DNA of 64,000 bases from Desulforhopalus sp. (GTDB lineage Bacteria > Desulfobacterota > Desulfobulbia > Desulfobulbales > Desulfocapsaceae), in NCBI GenBank assembly GCA_030247675.1, contig JAOTRX010000007.1, positions 1 to 64,000 of the forward strand, written 5' to 3'. Shown here piece by piece: positions 25,302 to 34,788 of this stretch. Under the pieces are notes generated by a model. That model worked only from the letters and a program-made list of their open reading frames with translations, had not been told where the DNA came from and made no database searches. Position 1 is the stretch's first letter. Each line of letters opens with the position of its first letter. The position numbers were made by a program, and so were the translations under genes.

Positions 25302-25362
25302 ATGGGTATTTTGACCCCATTATTTCAATGCAAGGCGGAACAAATGTTTACAAAATACCCAT
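25302..25362. promoter_or_regulatory. Perfect 12-bp inverted repeat, candidate ZraR enhancer (copy 2)
   Basis: ATGGGTATTTTG (25302-25313) and CAAAATACCCAT (25351-25362) are perfect reverse complements 37 bp apart in the intergenic region of the divergent zraP and kinase genes. This differs from the TGTCTAAA motif found at the other sigma-54 promoters, so the two ZraR-type regulators may have separate sites. Confidence 0.55.
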
Positions 25363-25405
25363 TCGCTCGTATGGTAAGACCAGCAATTTATTTTTCGGAG
25401 GCGTC

Positions 25406-27163
25406 ATGATTCCAAAACAAAAGCCCAAGGGTCGTTGGCACTTGCACACATCACCGTGGGCGATCATCGGATCGGTGATCATCCTGCTGATTGTCGTGGT
25501 GGTGTTTGCGGCACAAAATTACAGTCGGGAAAAACAATACATGTCCCGGATCCTGGCCGAAAAAGGGGCGGTAATTGCCAAGGCGGTAGAAGCCGGAGCC
25601 CGGACAGGAATGATGGGCATGATGTGGGGGGGAAGTCAGGTCCAGAAATTGATCGAGGAGACCGCCCAGCTGCCCGGCGTGCTCTATATAACAGTGACAA
25701 ACCGTGACGGTCTGGTTCAGGCGAGCAGCAATCGTGAACTGGTCGGGACCCGCCTTGCCGGTCTCTTGGTGCCCGGTGTGCAACCGTCCGAAACAATCAG
25801 CTGGCGATTTAAGGATATCGGCAACCAGCAGCAATCGTTTGAAGTTTCCAGGGCCTTCACATTGATTACCGGCCAGACTGGTGGGATGCACCACCAAAGC
25901 AGCGCGACAATGTCGCAGTGTGACGATTGGTGTTCTGCACGGGGAGAAGGTGAAGGAGAGAAAGTCATCTTGGTTGGCTTGGATCCCAAACCTTTTCAGG
26001 ATGCCGCCAGAGAGGATATTCGCAACACCGCGATCATTTCAGGCGTTTTAATTGTGCTGGGGATGGCAGGCTTCATTTCTATGTTTTGGCTGCAGAGCTA
26101 TCGCACGACCCAAAGGTCGCTTCAGGATACCAGCGCCATTGCCGATCAGGTCGTCAAAAGCCTTCCCGTGGGGCTGGTTGCAACCGATAAGGATGGAAAA
26201 ATATCAATTTACAACAAGGCCGCCGAGCGGATAACCGGACTTGATTTAAAGAATGCCCGTGGAAATGAACCGGCGAGTATAATGCCGGCAAATTTTTGCG
26301 GTTTGAGGGAATATCTGGATCGTGGCGAGTCCATATCCGAAAAAGAAATGGAGTGTGAATTCACCGCGGATAAAATTGTCCCGATCAGCATTAGTGCTTC
26401 GAGCATCGTCAATGAAGAAGGGACATTTGTCGGGCAAGTGCTGATTCTTCGCGACCTGGGTGAGATCCGCCGGCTGGAGGAGGAAGTTCGCCGCAAGGAA
26501 AAACTGGCGGCTATCGGTGGTCTTGCCGCCGGTGTGGCCCACGAAATCCGCAACCCGTTGAGTTCCATCAAGGGCATCGCCTCCTATTACAAAAGCAAAT
26601 TTACAGATGGCAGCGAGGATAAAGAGATGGCCGAGGTCATGATCGAGGAGGTGGATCGTTTGGGCCGGGTTATCAGCCAATTACTGGAATTTGCGAGACC
26701 GGCTGAGTTGAACCTGAGACCGGCCAATCTTAATGAAATCCTGGAACATTCGGCCCGACTGGTAAAACAGGAAGCAATCGCCAAAAATATCCAGATTGAC
26801 TTGAACCTCAGCCCAAAAGGGGAGCCGGTATTGGCCGATCCGGATCGGCTGACCCAGTGTTTTCTAAATTTATACCTGAATGGTCTGCAAGCCATGGAAA
26901 ATGGTGGCCGACTGATAATCAGCAGTTTCATCAGGAACGGCGGCTTTGCCGTCGACATCAAGGACAGTGGTTCGGGAATATCCGCAGATGATTTAACCAA
27001 AATATTCGACCCGTATTTTACCACGAAGACGAAGGGCACCGGGCTGGGCTTGGCAATTGTCCACAAGATTGTCGAAGCCCACCAGGGTCAAGTGAAAGTG
27101 CGCAGCACTATCGGTCAAGGCACGGTGTTTTCCATTATTCTGCCGCTAAGGCCAACTCGATGA
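25406..27163 (+). CDS. zraS: ZraS-type membrane sensor histidine kinase
   Basis: 585 residues. TM1 lies at about residues 18-38 and a periplasmic sensor follows with a His/Cys-rich stretch (GGMHHQSSATMSQCDDWC) that could bind metal. TM2 is near residue 205-225, then a PAS domain (SLPVGLVATDKDGKISIYN), HisKA with AHEIRNPLSSIKG and a HATPase domain (DSGSGISADDLTKIF, TKGTGLGLAIV). Start 25406 follows a GGAGG site. It is followed 7 bp later by its sigma-54 response regulator. It probably senses Zn, Pb or another envelope metal with ZraP as partner; ligand specificity is inferred. Confidence 0.9.
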   Translation: MIPKQKPKGRWHLHTSPWAIIGSVIILLIVVVVFAAQNYSREKQYMSRILAEKGAVIAKAVEAGARTGMMGMMWGGSQVQKLIEETAQLPGVLYITVTNRDGLVQASSNRELVGTRLAGLLVPGVQPSETISWRFKDIGNQQQSFEVSRAFTLITGQTGGMHHQSSATMSQCDDWCSARGEGEGEKVILVGLDPKPFQDAAREDIRNTAIISGVLIVLGMAGFISMFWLQSYRTTQRSLQDTSAIADQVVKSLPVGLVATDKDGKISIYNKAAERITGLDLKNARGNEPASIMPANFCGLREYLDRGESISEKEMECEFTADKIVPISISASSIVNEEGTFVGQVLILRDLGEIRRLEEEVRRKEKLAAIGGLAAGVAHEIRNPLSSIKGIASYYKSKFTDGSEDKEMAEVMIEEVDRLGRVISQLLEFARPAELNLRPANLNEILEHSARLVKQEAIAKNIQIDLNLSPKGEPVLADPDRLTQCFLNLYLNGLQAMENGGRLIISSFIRNGGFAVDIKDSGSGISADDLTKIFDPYFTTKTKGTGLGLAIVHKIVEAHQGQVKVRSTIGQGTVFSIILPLRPTR

Positions 27164-27170
27164 GGTCTTT

Positions 27171-28556
27171 ATGAGTACACAACAAAAACCCGCGCATGTC
27201 CTTATCGTCGATGACGATTCGAACCATTTGAAAATTCTGCAAACCATAGTCAGAAGCTGGGGCTACCAGGTCTCTGTGGCCGACGATGGCAGCGTTGCGG
27301 TTGAAAAAGTCAAAGAGCGACCGTTTGATTTGGTCCTGATGGATGTCCGTATGACCCGGATGAATGGGATCGAAGCACTTCGACACATCAAACAATACAA
27401 CCCGGCCATTCCGATTCTCATCATGACCGCCTACTCTTCGGTCGATACGGCTGTCGAGGCACTGAAAGCCGGGGCTTATGATTATTTGATCAAACCCCTG
27501 GACTTCGAGGTACTCAAACTCAGTCTGTCACGCACCTTGGAGCATTCTGGCCTGAAAGCCGAAAATGCAACGTTGAAATCGAAGATGGGTGCCGATTACG
27601 ACTTGAAAAATATCATCGGCAAGAGCAAGCCGATGAAGGAACTGGTCGAAATGCTGGCCATGATCGCGCCTTCGGAGGCAACCGTTTTGATCACCGGGAA
27701 AAGCGGAACGGGGAAAGAGCTGATCGCCAAATCCATCCATCACAACAGCCGGCGGAAGGACCAGTCTCTGGTGGTGGTCAACTGTGCAGCGCTTACCGAG
27801 ACCTTGCTCGAATCGGAACTCTTCGGTCATGAGAAAGGGGCGTTTACCGGAGCCGACAAACGCCGTGAGGGTCGCTTCATGCTGGCCGACAAGGGAACCA
27901 TTTTTCTTGATGAAATCGGCGAAACCTCCGCAGCGATGCAGGCCAAACTGCTGCGGGTCATTCAGGAAAGGGAAATCCAGCGGGTTGGCGGGGAAGAGAC
28001 GTTGAGCGTGGATGTGCGCATTTTGGCCGCAACCAATCGAAACCTGGAAGAGGAGGTAAAAAGCGGAAAATTTCGCGAAGATCTTTTCTACCGGCTGAAT
28101 GTTGTTACTCTTCGAGTTCCCCCCCTCTGCGAACGGCAAGATGACATACCACTCCTCGCCCAATATTTTCTCGAAAAATTCGCAACCAAAAACCATAAAC
28201 AGGTCAAGGGGTTTTCACCGTTGGCCATGGATATGCTGTTGAAACACGCCTGGCCCGGTAATGTACGGGAGTTGGAAAACACCATCGAACGGGCCGTAAT
28301 TCTTCTGTTGGATGCACATATCACCGAAAAGGAATTGCCTGCTACGATCACCGATGCCTATACCGAAAAAAGCGATTGGGTAGAGCAATCCGTGGCACCG
28401 ACGGTTGCAGCCATCCGTCCTTTGGAAGAAATCGAGAGAGAAGCCATTTTGGCAACACTTGAAGACAGCGGCGGCAATAAAAGCGTCACCGCTAAAAACT
28501 TAGGGATAAACAGAAAGACTCTCTATAAGAAATTGAAAGAATACGGCATTGATTGA
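27171..28556 (+). CDS. zraR: ZraR-type sigma-54-dependent response regulator
   Basis: 461 residues. Receiver domain with phospho-acceptor D58 (LVLMDVRMTRMNG), AAA+ domain with the sigma-54 contact loop ELFGHEKGAFTGAD, and a C-terminal Fis-type helix-turn-helix (NKSVTAKNLGINRKTLYKKL). The Walker A reads GKSGTGKE, whereas nearly all relatives have GESGTGKE; the essential GK and T/S positions are kept. It is the partner of the preceding kinase and is expected to activate zraP and its own operon through sigma-54. Confidence 0.92.
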   Translation: MSTQQKPAHVLIVDDDSNHLKILQTIVRSWGYQVSVADDGSVAVEKVKERPFDLVLMDVRMTRMNGIEALRHIKQYNPAIPILIMTAYSSVDTAVEALKAGAYDYLIKPLDFEVLKLSLSRTLEHSGLKAENATLKSKMGADYDLKNIIGKSKPMKELVEMLAMIAPSEATVLITGKSGTGKELIAKSIHHNSRRKDQSLVVVNCAALTETLLESELFGHEKGAFTGADKRREGRFMLADKGTIFLDEIGETSAAMQAKLLRVIQEREIQRVGGEETLSVDVRILAATNRNLEEEVKSGKFREDLFYRLNVVTLRVPPLCERQDDIPLLAQYFLEKFATKNHKQVKGFSPLAMDMLLKHAWPGNVRELENTIERAVILLLDAHITEKELPATITDAYTEKSDWVEQSVAPTVAAIRPLEEIEREAILATLEDSGGNKSVTAKNLGINRKTLYKKLKEYGID

Positions 28557-28706
28557 GGTCTTGTTGAACCGAACCAGCAGTACTCTGTGTCAATGGCTTT
28601 TTTCGTTCACATCAAAAACACAAAATTGAGAAAGATTGCAAAGCTCAAACTTGAGGGTGACACTTACTTCAATTCGATGGGAAGATCCGATAGGGGAAAC
28701 GAATAA

Positions 28707-29459
28707 TTATTTTTCGGTTTGCTTACTCTCCCCTAAAAAGAGCCGGTCCGCATCCCTGCGCTGAAAACCTCGTTTCATGATTGTAGCAGCCGTCTTGTCA
28801 ATATCATATGAGATGCGCCGAATCTCGATGGTGTTGAGACTGTTGTCCCAGATCACATATTTTGCACGCGGATCGTCATCTCGGGGCTGGCCAACGCTGC
28901 CCACGTTTACGATGTACCGATACCCCTGTTCAAGCACGATGGTGTCGTTGCTCAAAGGTATGAATGCAAGATCTTTTCCGTCATAGCGAATGAGCATCAG
29001 ACGGTGGGTATGCCCAGCAAAGGCAATGATGAACTTGTTTGATTCAAAAGTCTCTCTGATTTCTGATAAACTCATTTGGTTTAGATACATTGTCGGTGAA
29101 TCAGGAGGACAGCCATGCACCAGAAGCGCCCCTTCAACTACACTACAGGTCGGAAGATTTTTGATATATAACAGAGACGAGGATGAGAGATATTTCAATG
29201 TATGCTTGATGGATTCAAGCGTTCGTGGTGTTAACCAGAGGCGGAAATTAATATCGATTGCCGCCAGTTCGTGGTTACCAAGGATATTTGGAATGCCTCT
29301 CTTCTTCAACAGGTTGAGAACCTCTTCCGGCTGCGGACCATATCCGATGCTATCCCCCAGGTTGACGATCCGATCGACACCGGAAAGTTCAATATCGTTC
29401 AAACAACGATAGAATGCCTCCAGATTGCCATGAATATCCGACAGCACCGCCAGTCGCAT
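28707..29459 (-). CDS. Calcineurin-like metallophosphoesterase (YfcE/MJ0936 type)
   Basis: 250 residues with the metallophosphoesterase motifs DIHGN (residues 8-12), GDSIGYGP, LGNHE and AGHTHR, which hold the two-metal centre. Such proteins act as phosphodiesterases or protein phosphatases. It is encoded 11 bp after a Ser/Thr protein kinase in the same direction, so a role in dephosphorylating kinase targets is possible (inference). It is the last gene of a four-gene unit with kinase, response regulator and Ser/Thr kinase. Confidence 0.85.
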   Translation of the reverse strand: MRLAVLSDIHGNLEAFYRCLNDIELSGVDRIVNLGDSIGYGPQPEEVLNLLKKRGIPNILGNHELAAIDINFRLWLTPRTLESIKHTLKYLSSSSLLYIKNLPTCSVVEGALLVHGCPPDSPTMYLNQMSLSEIRETFESNKFIIAFAGHTHRLMLIRYDGKDLAFIPLSNDTIVLEQGYRYIVNVGSVGQPRDDDPRAKYVIWDNSLNTIEIRRISYDIDKTAATIMKRGFQRRDADRLFLGESKQTEK

Positions 29460-29470
29460 TGTCGTCTCTC

Positions 29471-31360
29471 TTATCTTAATGACGCACTGTCAGCAGCGGT
29501 CTTTGCTGTTCTAAAACCAATTTCTTCGAACCCCTCCCAGGCAAAACGAGCTACACTTTTCGGCAAGGGGCTATTTGGGTGTGTGCCCTCTAGCCCACCG
29601 ATAACAGCATATTTCCTCATTTTCGTTTGATCCTCAGAAGAAGCGGTCGAGCTTTTCAATACCCACTCACCGAGTCCCTCATTCAAGCCTCGGATACCCA
29701 ATGTGTTCGGAGTGAAAAGTGCCATCGAAAAGACCAGCTTGTCAAGGTGTGATTCAATTCTTGTGTTTGCACTTCGGTCGCTGGGGAGGGGTTCCTCTTT
29801 CGTATTTAATTGCGCCGCGCCCTTGATCATTACATACAACAGCTCTGCCTCCATCAGTAACCGCCTGTCAAAAAAATTGGCGAAGGCCGTGGCGCCATAG
29901 CCGGTTACCCGCAGGGCTGGATTGGATATATAGGCTGGGTTACTTATATGAAATTTTTCATTTTTGTATACAATCGGTTCGTAACCTGCACGTACTTCAC
30001 CCAAAAGTAACCAGTTTGCGCCATCGCCTGTCACCACGTCTTTTTCTAAACTGATTTTGGCAAGATTGTGATTGAGAAAATCGACGAATTGCTGATTGGT
30101 GACTAAAAATTCATCGATGTAGAAGGGTTCGAGCTGAACCGTTTGCTTATCACTCCCAGAGGCGCTCGCCGGTATAATTAACTCTCCACCCGTAATGAGG
30201 TGTTGGTTTCCTATATGCTCAGAGTCGGTCAAAGAGTCAACGGTATCCAAGTTTGCGGTGGCCTCGGCGTTATCGGATTTTGTTGGTGATTCATGCCCGC
30301 CCTGGCCTTGTTCAAAACCGGCCTTGGTAAAATTCCATCCGGGCTCACCCATGAAGTGCCATATGGTTACGAATACTGCAAAAAGTGTAATAACAACGAT
30401 TCCCGCCCAGAGCCATTTGGGCCGGGCAAACAGGGATACAGGTCTTCTTCTGTCAGGAGACGCGGAGAGTCCTTGGGCCTCGAACGCCTTAACGACTTGC
30501 TCGAGTTGCTCGCGCAAATCTTGAACGGATTCTGTCCTCTCTTCTTTTTTCTCCGCTGTGGCGCTTTGAATGATTCGGTTCAGTTGTTGGAGAAATGGGG
30601 ATTCGGTTTTGGTTAGCCCGACCCTTTGGAACGGTATCGTACTCGATTTGATTTTCCCCTCGACAGCTTCAAATAAAATCTTGCCAAGGGAATAAATGTC
30701 GGCTCTTTTATCGGCCCTTTTGAAATCAAAATAATGCTCGGGGGACATATATTGAGGAGAGCCTTTAACGTCGATCGATTGAGTTACCGGCTTTAATCTG
30801 CAGGAACGCGCCAGGCCGAAGTCGGCAATCTTCGGGATGGTATTCTCCATGAGAATATTTTCAGGTTTTAAATCACGATGCACAATTTCAAGATCATGCA
30901 GGGCCTGAACTCCCACCAGCACAGGGATAAAATAATTTGTGATCCACCTCCCGATAGCGGCTTGGTCAGGATAAAAACCTTCCTCCGACATGGTTGTCCG
31001 TAATGTCCCGCCTGAAACATACTCCATGGCGATATACTCAATGGGCGTGTCTTGACCGCACCTTTGCACGGTGACGGAATCGTAATCAAAGACTTGCAAT
31101 ACATTGGGGTGACAAATCAGCGCCATGGCTTGGACTTCCCGCCGGAACCGTTGGGCCAGCGTTTCAGCCTCTTCATCATCCTTATCAAGGCCTTCGAGCC
31201 ATTCTTTCAGCATTACCTTTATAGCAACATCCCGATTAAGGCTGACCTGATGTGCCCGATAAACCTCGCCCACACCTCCTTTGCCGATAAATTCGAGAAT
31301 TACCCACTTTTGGTTAAGCACATCACCAGCCTTGAACAGGTTTTCACTTAACGTTGTCAT
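29471..31360 (-). CDS. Membrane Ser/Thr protein kinase with FGE-sulfatase-like sensor domain
   Basis: 629 residues. The N-terminal PknB-type kinase has GKGGVGEVY (residues 26-34), catalytic Lys48 (VAIKVM), VHRDLKPEN and DFGLARS. A membrane span (about residues 315-335) leads to a periplasmic domain resembling the formylglycine-generating enzyme/sulfatase-modifying fold (PFYIDEFLVTNQQFVDFLN, VTGYGATAFANFFDRRL, EEIGFRTAK). Its ATG overlaps the response-regulator stop by 17 bp, so it is translationally coupled to a ZraSR-type pair. The periplasmic domain is probably a ligand or protein-binding module and not an active FGE, since the Cys pair is absent. Confidence 0.85.
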   Translation of the reverse strand: MTTLSENLFKAGDVLNQKWVILEFIGKGGVGEVYRAHQVSLNRDVAIKVMLKEWLEGLDKDDEEAETLAQRFRREVQAMALICHPNVLQVFDYDSVTVQRCGQDTPIEYIAMEYVSGGTLRTTMSEEGFYPDQAAIGRWITNYFIPVLVGVQALHDLEIVHRDLKPENILMENTIPKIADFGLARSCRLKPVTQSIDVKGSPQYMSPEHYFDFKRADKRADIYSLGKILFEAVEGKIKSSTIPFQRVGLTKTESPFLQQLNRIIQSATAEKKEERTESVQDLREQLEQVVKAFEAQGLSASPDRRRPVSLFARPKWLWAGIVVITLFAVFVTIWHFMGEPGWNFTKAGFEQGQGGHESPTKSDNAEATANLDTVDSLTDSEHIGNQHLITGGELIIPASASGSDKQTVQLEPFYIDEFLVTNQQFVDFLNHNLAKISLEKDVVTGDGANWLLLGEVRAGYEPIVYKNEKFHISNPAYISNPALRVTGYGATAFANFFDRRLLMEAELLYVMIKGAAQLNTKEEPLPSDRSANTRIESHLDKLVFSMALFTPNTLGIRGLNEGLGEWVLKSSTASSEDQTKMRKYAVIGGLEGTHPNSPLPKSVARFAWEGFEEIGFRTAKTAADSASLR

Positions 31361-32729
31361 TCAAATCACCCCGAGATGTTATTTTTTTCAATTTGTTGTT
31401 AAGGGTTGTTCTCGTGATGTCCAGCATTTTGGCGGCTTCACTTTTGTTGCCCTGGGTTTGTTCAAGGGTTTCAAGAATGGCCTGGCTTTCGATCTCATCC
31501 AGGGTTTTGCCACCGAGACCGGAGGTGGGTACATTGTTCTTATGATCTTTGCGGTACGTGGCCATCAAGGACAGAGGCAGATCCGCATCGGAGATGTAGG
31601 AGCTCATGGTAAGGATCACCGCCCGCTCGATGACGTTTTCCAGTTCCCTGACATTGCCCTGCCAGCCACTCTTGGCCAGCACATTCATGGCAATGGGGGT
31701 GAAGCCCCGCAAGTCTTTTCGGTTTTTCAGGGCATACTTCTTGAGAAAGTGCATGGCTAAAAGGGAGATATCGTCTTGTCGCTCTCTCAGTGGCGGAACA
31801 TGGAGATTCATCACGTTGAGGCGGTAGAATAAGTCCTCACGGAATTTTCCTTCTTTGACATCGTCCTCAAGAATTCGGTTGGTTGCGGCAATAATCCGCA
31901 CATCGACTTTTAAGGTTTTGTCGCTCCCCAAACGCTGGATTTCCCTTTCCTGAATGGTTCTGAGGATTTTGGCCTGCATCGACAGGGGGATTTCGCCAAG
32001 CTCATCGAGAAAAATTGTCCCTTTGTCGGCCTGCATAAACCGGCCGTTTCGTTGTCGGTCAGCGCCGGTGAAGGCACCTTTTTCATGTCCGAACAATTCC
32101 GATTCAAGAAGAGTCTCGGTGAGTGCCGCGCAATTCACCGTCACCAGTGGACCATTCTTCCTCTCACTGTTGGTATGGATGGCTTTGGCAAACAATTCCT
32201 TGCCGGTGCCACTTTCCCCGGTGATCAGCACGGTTGCTTCAGTGGGCGCAACAACCCTGGCCATGTCTACTACTCGTTTCATGGAAGAGCTGGAGCCGAT
32301 GATTGCTGAGAAACGGTTTTCGGCTGCGGCCTGTTCTTTAAACGACTTGTTTTCCAGGGTAAGTTGCAGATGCTCCATGGCCCGATCGATGATGAGCTTC
32401 AGTTCTTCAAAGTTCAAAGGTTTAGTGAGATAGTCATGGGCCCCGAGTTTCATAGCCTCCACGGCGGTATCCACCGATGAATAGGCGGTCATGATGATGA
32501 TCGGTATGGCTGGATTGAACTCCTTGATTTGCCGCAATGCCTCGATGCCGCCCATATTAGCCATGCGCACATCCATTAAAATAAGGTCACAGGGGGTGTC
32601 TTTGACCATGCGGACGGCGTCTTCTCCGTTCATGGCACTGTCAACAGCGTGACCCTGGCTTTTCAAGATGGTCCGCAGCATGTGCAGATGGGCCGCGTCA
32701 TCATCGACAATCAGAATTTTTCCGTTCAT
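31344..32729 (-). CDS. Second ZraR-type sigma-54 response regulator
   Basis: 461 residues. Receiver with D53 (LILMDVRMANMGG), AAA+ with GESGTGKE and ELFGHEKGAFTGAD, and a Fis-type HTH (NKSEAAKMLDITRTTLNNKL). ATG 32729 is two bases after the kinase stop. It shares gene order with the first ZraR but has normal Walker A. It is the best candidate for binding TGTCTAAANAYTA sites, because one lies in its divergent promoter region and another upstream of the next operon (inference). Confidence 0.9.
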   Translation of the reverse strand: MNGKILIVDDDAAHLHMLRTILKSQGHAVDSAMNGEDAVRMVKDTPCDLILMDVRMANMGGIEALRQIKEFNPAIPIIIMTAYSSVDTAVEAMKLGAHDYLTKPLNFEELKLIIDRAMEHLQLTLENKSFKEQAAAENRFSAIIGSSSSMKRVVDMARVVAPTEATVLITGESGTGKELFAKAIHTNSERKNGPLVTVNCAALTETLLESELFGHEKGAFTGADRQRNGRFMQADKGTIFLDELGEIPLSMQAKILRTIQEREIQRLGSDKTLKVDVRIIAATNRILEDDVKEGKFREDLFYRLNVMNLHVPPLRERQDDISLLAMHFLKKYALKNRKDLRGFTPIAMNVLAKSGWQGNVRELENVIERAVILTMSSYISDADLPLSLMATYRKDHKNNVPTSGLGGKTLDEIESQAILETLEQTQGNKSEAAKMLDITRTTLNNKLKKITSRGDLNDNVK

Positions 32730-32731
32730 GA

Positions 32732-34510
32732 TCAAGTTTCCTGGTGAGGATGAAATGGTAATCTCATCGAAACACGTGTTCCGTGGCCTTCTTCGCTGTG
32801 AATGCGAATTGACCCGCCATGGTCTTCTACAATTTTATGGACGATGGCCAAGCCCAATCCGGTGCCCTTTTTTTTGGTGGTAAAATACGGGTTGAACACA
32901 TTGCTCTGATCTTTGGGAGAAATCCCTGGTCCGGTATCCGAGATGTCGATGACAATCGATTCGTTCTCCCGGCGTGTTTCGACAGTAAGCTGGCCGCCCT
33001 TTTCCATAGCCTGGACGGCATTGATCAGGAGGTTGAGAATTACCTGGGTTATCCGGTCGGGATCGATCATCACAGGCGGCGGGTTATGGCCGAATTGTTT
33101 CACCATGGTAACCCCGGCAAAGGCAGCTTCCTGGGCAACAATACCCGTTGCATGTTCGATCAGTTTTACTATATCCGTTGTTTTTAACTTGAGATCCGAC
33201 GGGCGGGCGAATTCAAGCAGTTCGGAAATCACCCGATTCACCCGGTCCACCTCTTCTGCGGTAATTTCAGCTGTTCTCCGATTTTCACTGTCCTTAGGAA
33301 AAAGACTGCCGGAATATGTCACGTACCCTTTGATCGAACTTAACGGGTTCCTGACTTCATGGGCGATACCGGCGGCAAGGTCGCCTATGGCCGCCAGCTT
33401 TTCCCGCTGGCGAATCTTTAATTCCAATAGACGCAGTTCCGATAAATCTTTCAGGACAAACATGTAACCGATGTATTGACCGTCTTCGCCGACGATGTTG
33501 GTCGTACTGACATTCACCGGAATTCTGGTACTTTCCGGACCAGTCAGGTTCAATTCTTTCTCCACGACGGATTTTTCCCGACTGATGCTTGTGCGTAATT
33601 CCAACACGATTATCGGTAGAATGGACCGAGCCGGAGCTCCTTCAGCCGTCTCCGGACGAACCGCCAAAAGGGAGCAAGCCACACTGTTAATATATCTGAT
33701 CTTGTTATCCTTACTTACCACCAGGATTCCCACCGGCAGGTTCCTGACAATTTCCGAGGCGAAGGCCCGGATATCCTGGAGCAGCTTGCGGGAATTCAAA
33801 TAGGTTTGCGCCCAGAAGAGTGAAATCACTCCGCCCAGGGCGAGAAGAAAGACCAGCCCCGCAGAGATCAAACTGTTGCGAATATCTTTAACCATAACCT
33901 CGTCGAAGGGTTGGATATCCATGCCGACGATGACCGTTGGCCGGTGAGTCATGTCCAATATCCGGTCTTCGGGGATGTCTTTTAACCACTCTCGAGAACA
34001 TGACATTTCATGTTCGGTCCGCACCTCCTCCATGGTTTCTTCATGATGGGTTGTCGGCAGAAAATTTTTAAACACCTCGAAAAGCCTTTGCTGGTCTTTT
34101 CCCGCTACCGTTCGCCATTGGAGAGCGTCTTTTGGCGCAAACGAGTCGTTAACGGCAAAAGCTTCTACTGATTTGCCGATCATTTTTTTATCATTGTGCG
34201 CGAGTATCACCCCGTTTCGGTCAACCAGGGCAATATAGGAGATATCATGCCGGGACGCAGTTTTCTCCAAAAGGGTTTGCAAGCGGGCATCGCTGCCGAA
34301 CACTCCCGCCATTCCGGCCTGCGCTCCCGCTTCAAAAGACCAAATCAGAGCAGCGCCTTTTTCCCTGAGAATTACGCCCATATGGATTTTTTCCCGGTTG
34401 TAATTGGCGACTCCCATAAAAATAACCACAGCCATGAGCACCAGACTGATGCCAATGATCATCCATGAGGGTGCATACACTTTTCTACCTGCCAACCATT
34501 CTGAAACCAT
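32732..34510 (-). CDS. Second ZraS-type sensor histidine kinase
   Basis: 592 residues with TM1 (about 15-35), a large periplasmic sensor containing a His/Glu/Cys-rich patch (TTHHEETMEEVRTEHEMSC), TM2, PAS, HisKA (AHEVRNPLSSIKGYVTYS) and HATPase (DTGPGISPKDQSNVF). Start 34510 follows AGGAG. First gene of the operon kinase, response regulator, Ser/Thr kinase, phosphoesterase. It is divergent from a small secreted protein with a sigma-54 promoter. The acidic and His patch suggests metal sensing. Confidence 0.9.
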   Translation of the reverse strand: MVSEWLAGRKVYAPSWMIIGISLVLMAVVIFMGVANYNREKIHMGVILREKGAALIWSFEAGAQAGMAGVFGSDARLQTLLEKTASRHDISYIALVDRNGVILAHNDKKMIGKSVEAFAVNDSFAPKDALQWRTVAGKDQQRLFEVFKNFLPTTHHEETMEEVRTEHEMSCSREWLKDIPEDRILDMTHRPTVIVGMDIQPFDEVMVKDIRNSLISAGLVFLLALGGVISLFWAQTYLNSRKLLQDIRAFASEIVRNLPVGILVVSKDNKIRYINSVACSLLAVRPETAEGAPARSILPIIVLELRTSISREKSVVEKELNLTGPESTRIPVNVSTTNIVGEDGQYIGYMFVLKDLSELRLLELKIRQREKLAAIGDLAAGIAHEVRNPLSSIKGYVTYSGSLFPKDSENRRTAEITAEEVDRVNRVISELLEFARPSDLKLKTTDIVKLIEHATGIVAQEAAFAGVTMVKQFGHNPPPVMIDPDRITQVILNLLINAVQAMEKGGQLTVETRRENESIVIDISDTGPGISPKDQSNVFNPYFTTKKKGTGLGLAIVHKIVEDHGGSIRIHSEEGHGTRVSMRLPFHPHQET

Positions 34511-34546
34511 ACCCACTCCTCTGTTCGAAGGTCTATTCGATCGTAA

Positions 34547-34563
34547 GGTCTAAAAACTAATCA
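34547..34563 (+). promoter_or_regulatory. Candidate UAS upstream of the 34789 gene
   Basis: GGTCTAAAAACTAATCA matches the shared TGTCTAAANAYTA motif, 127 bp before the sigma-54 promoter at 34690. It lies in the divergent region next to the kinase start, so it could serve both directions. Confidence 0.5.
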
Positions 34564-34689
34564 CCGCAAGCAACAAATGTCCAGTTTTTAACCAATGCCT
34601 TGGAGCCACACAAGGAAATTTCGGCAAATTTTGCTCTGTTGAAATAACTTTTACTACAATTACAAGATAATACGAATTACCACTCACAG

Positions 34690-34705
34690 TGGTACAGAGA
34701 TTGCT
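34690..34705 (+). promoter_or_regulatory. Sigma-54 promoter of the small secreted protein gene
   Basis: TGGTACAGAGATTGCT fits TGGYACR-N4-TTGCW with the exact 10-base GG to GC spacing, 84 bp before the ATG at 34789. Confidence 0.75.
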
Positions 34706-34788
34706 GAAGCACGTTCATATAAAAAGTGTCTGCGACGAATCGGTTGCCGCAGGAGCATGAGTGTAAATTTCAAAAGGAGTAATTTAGC

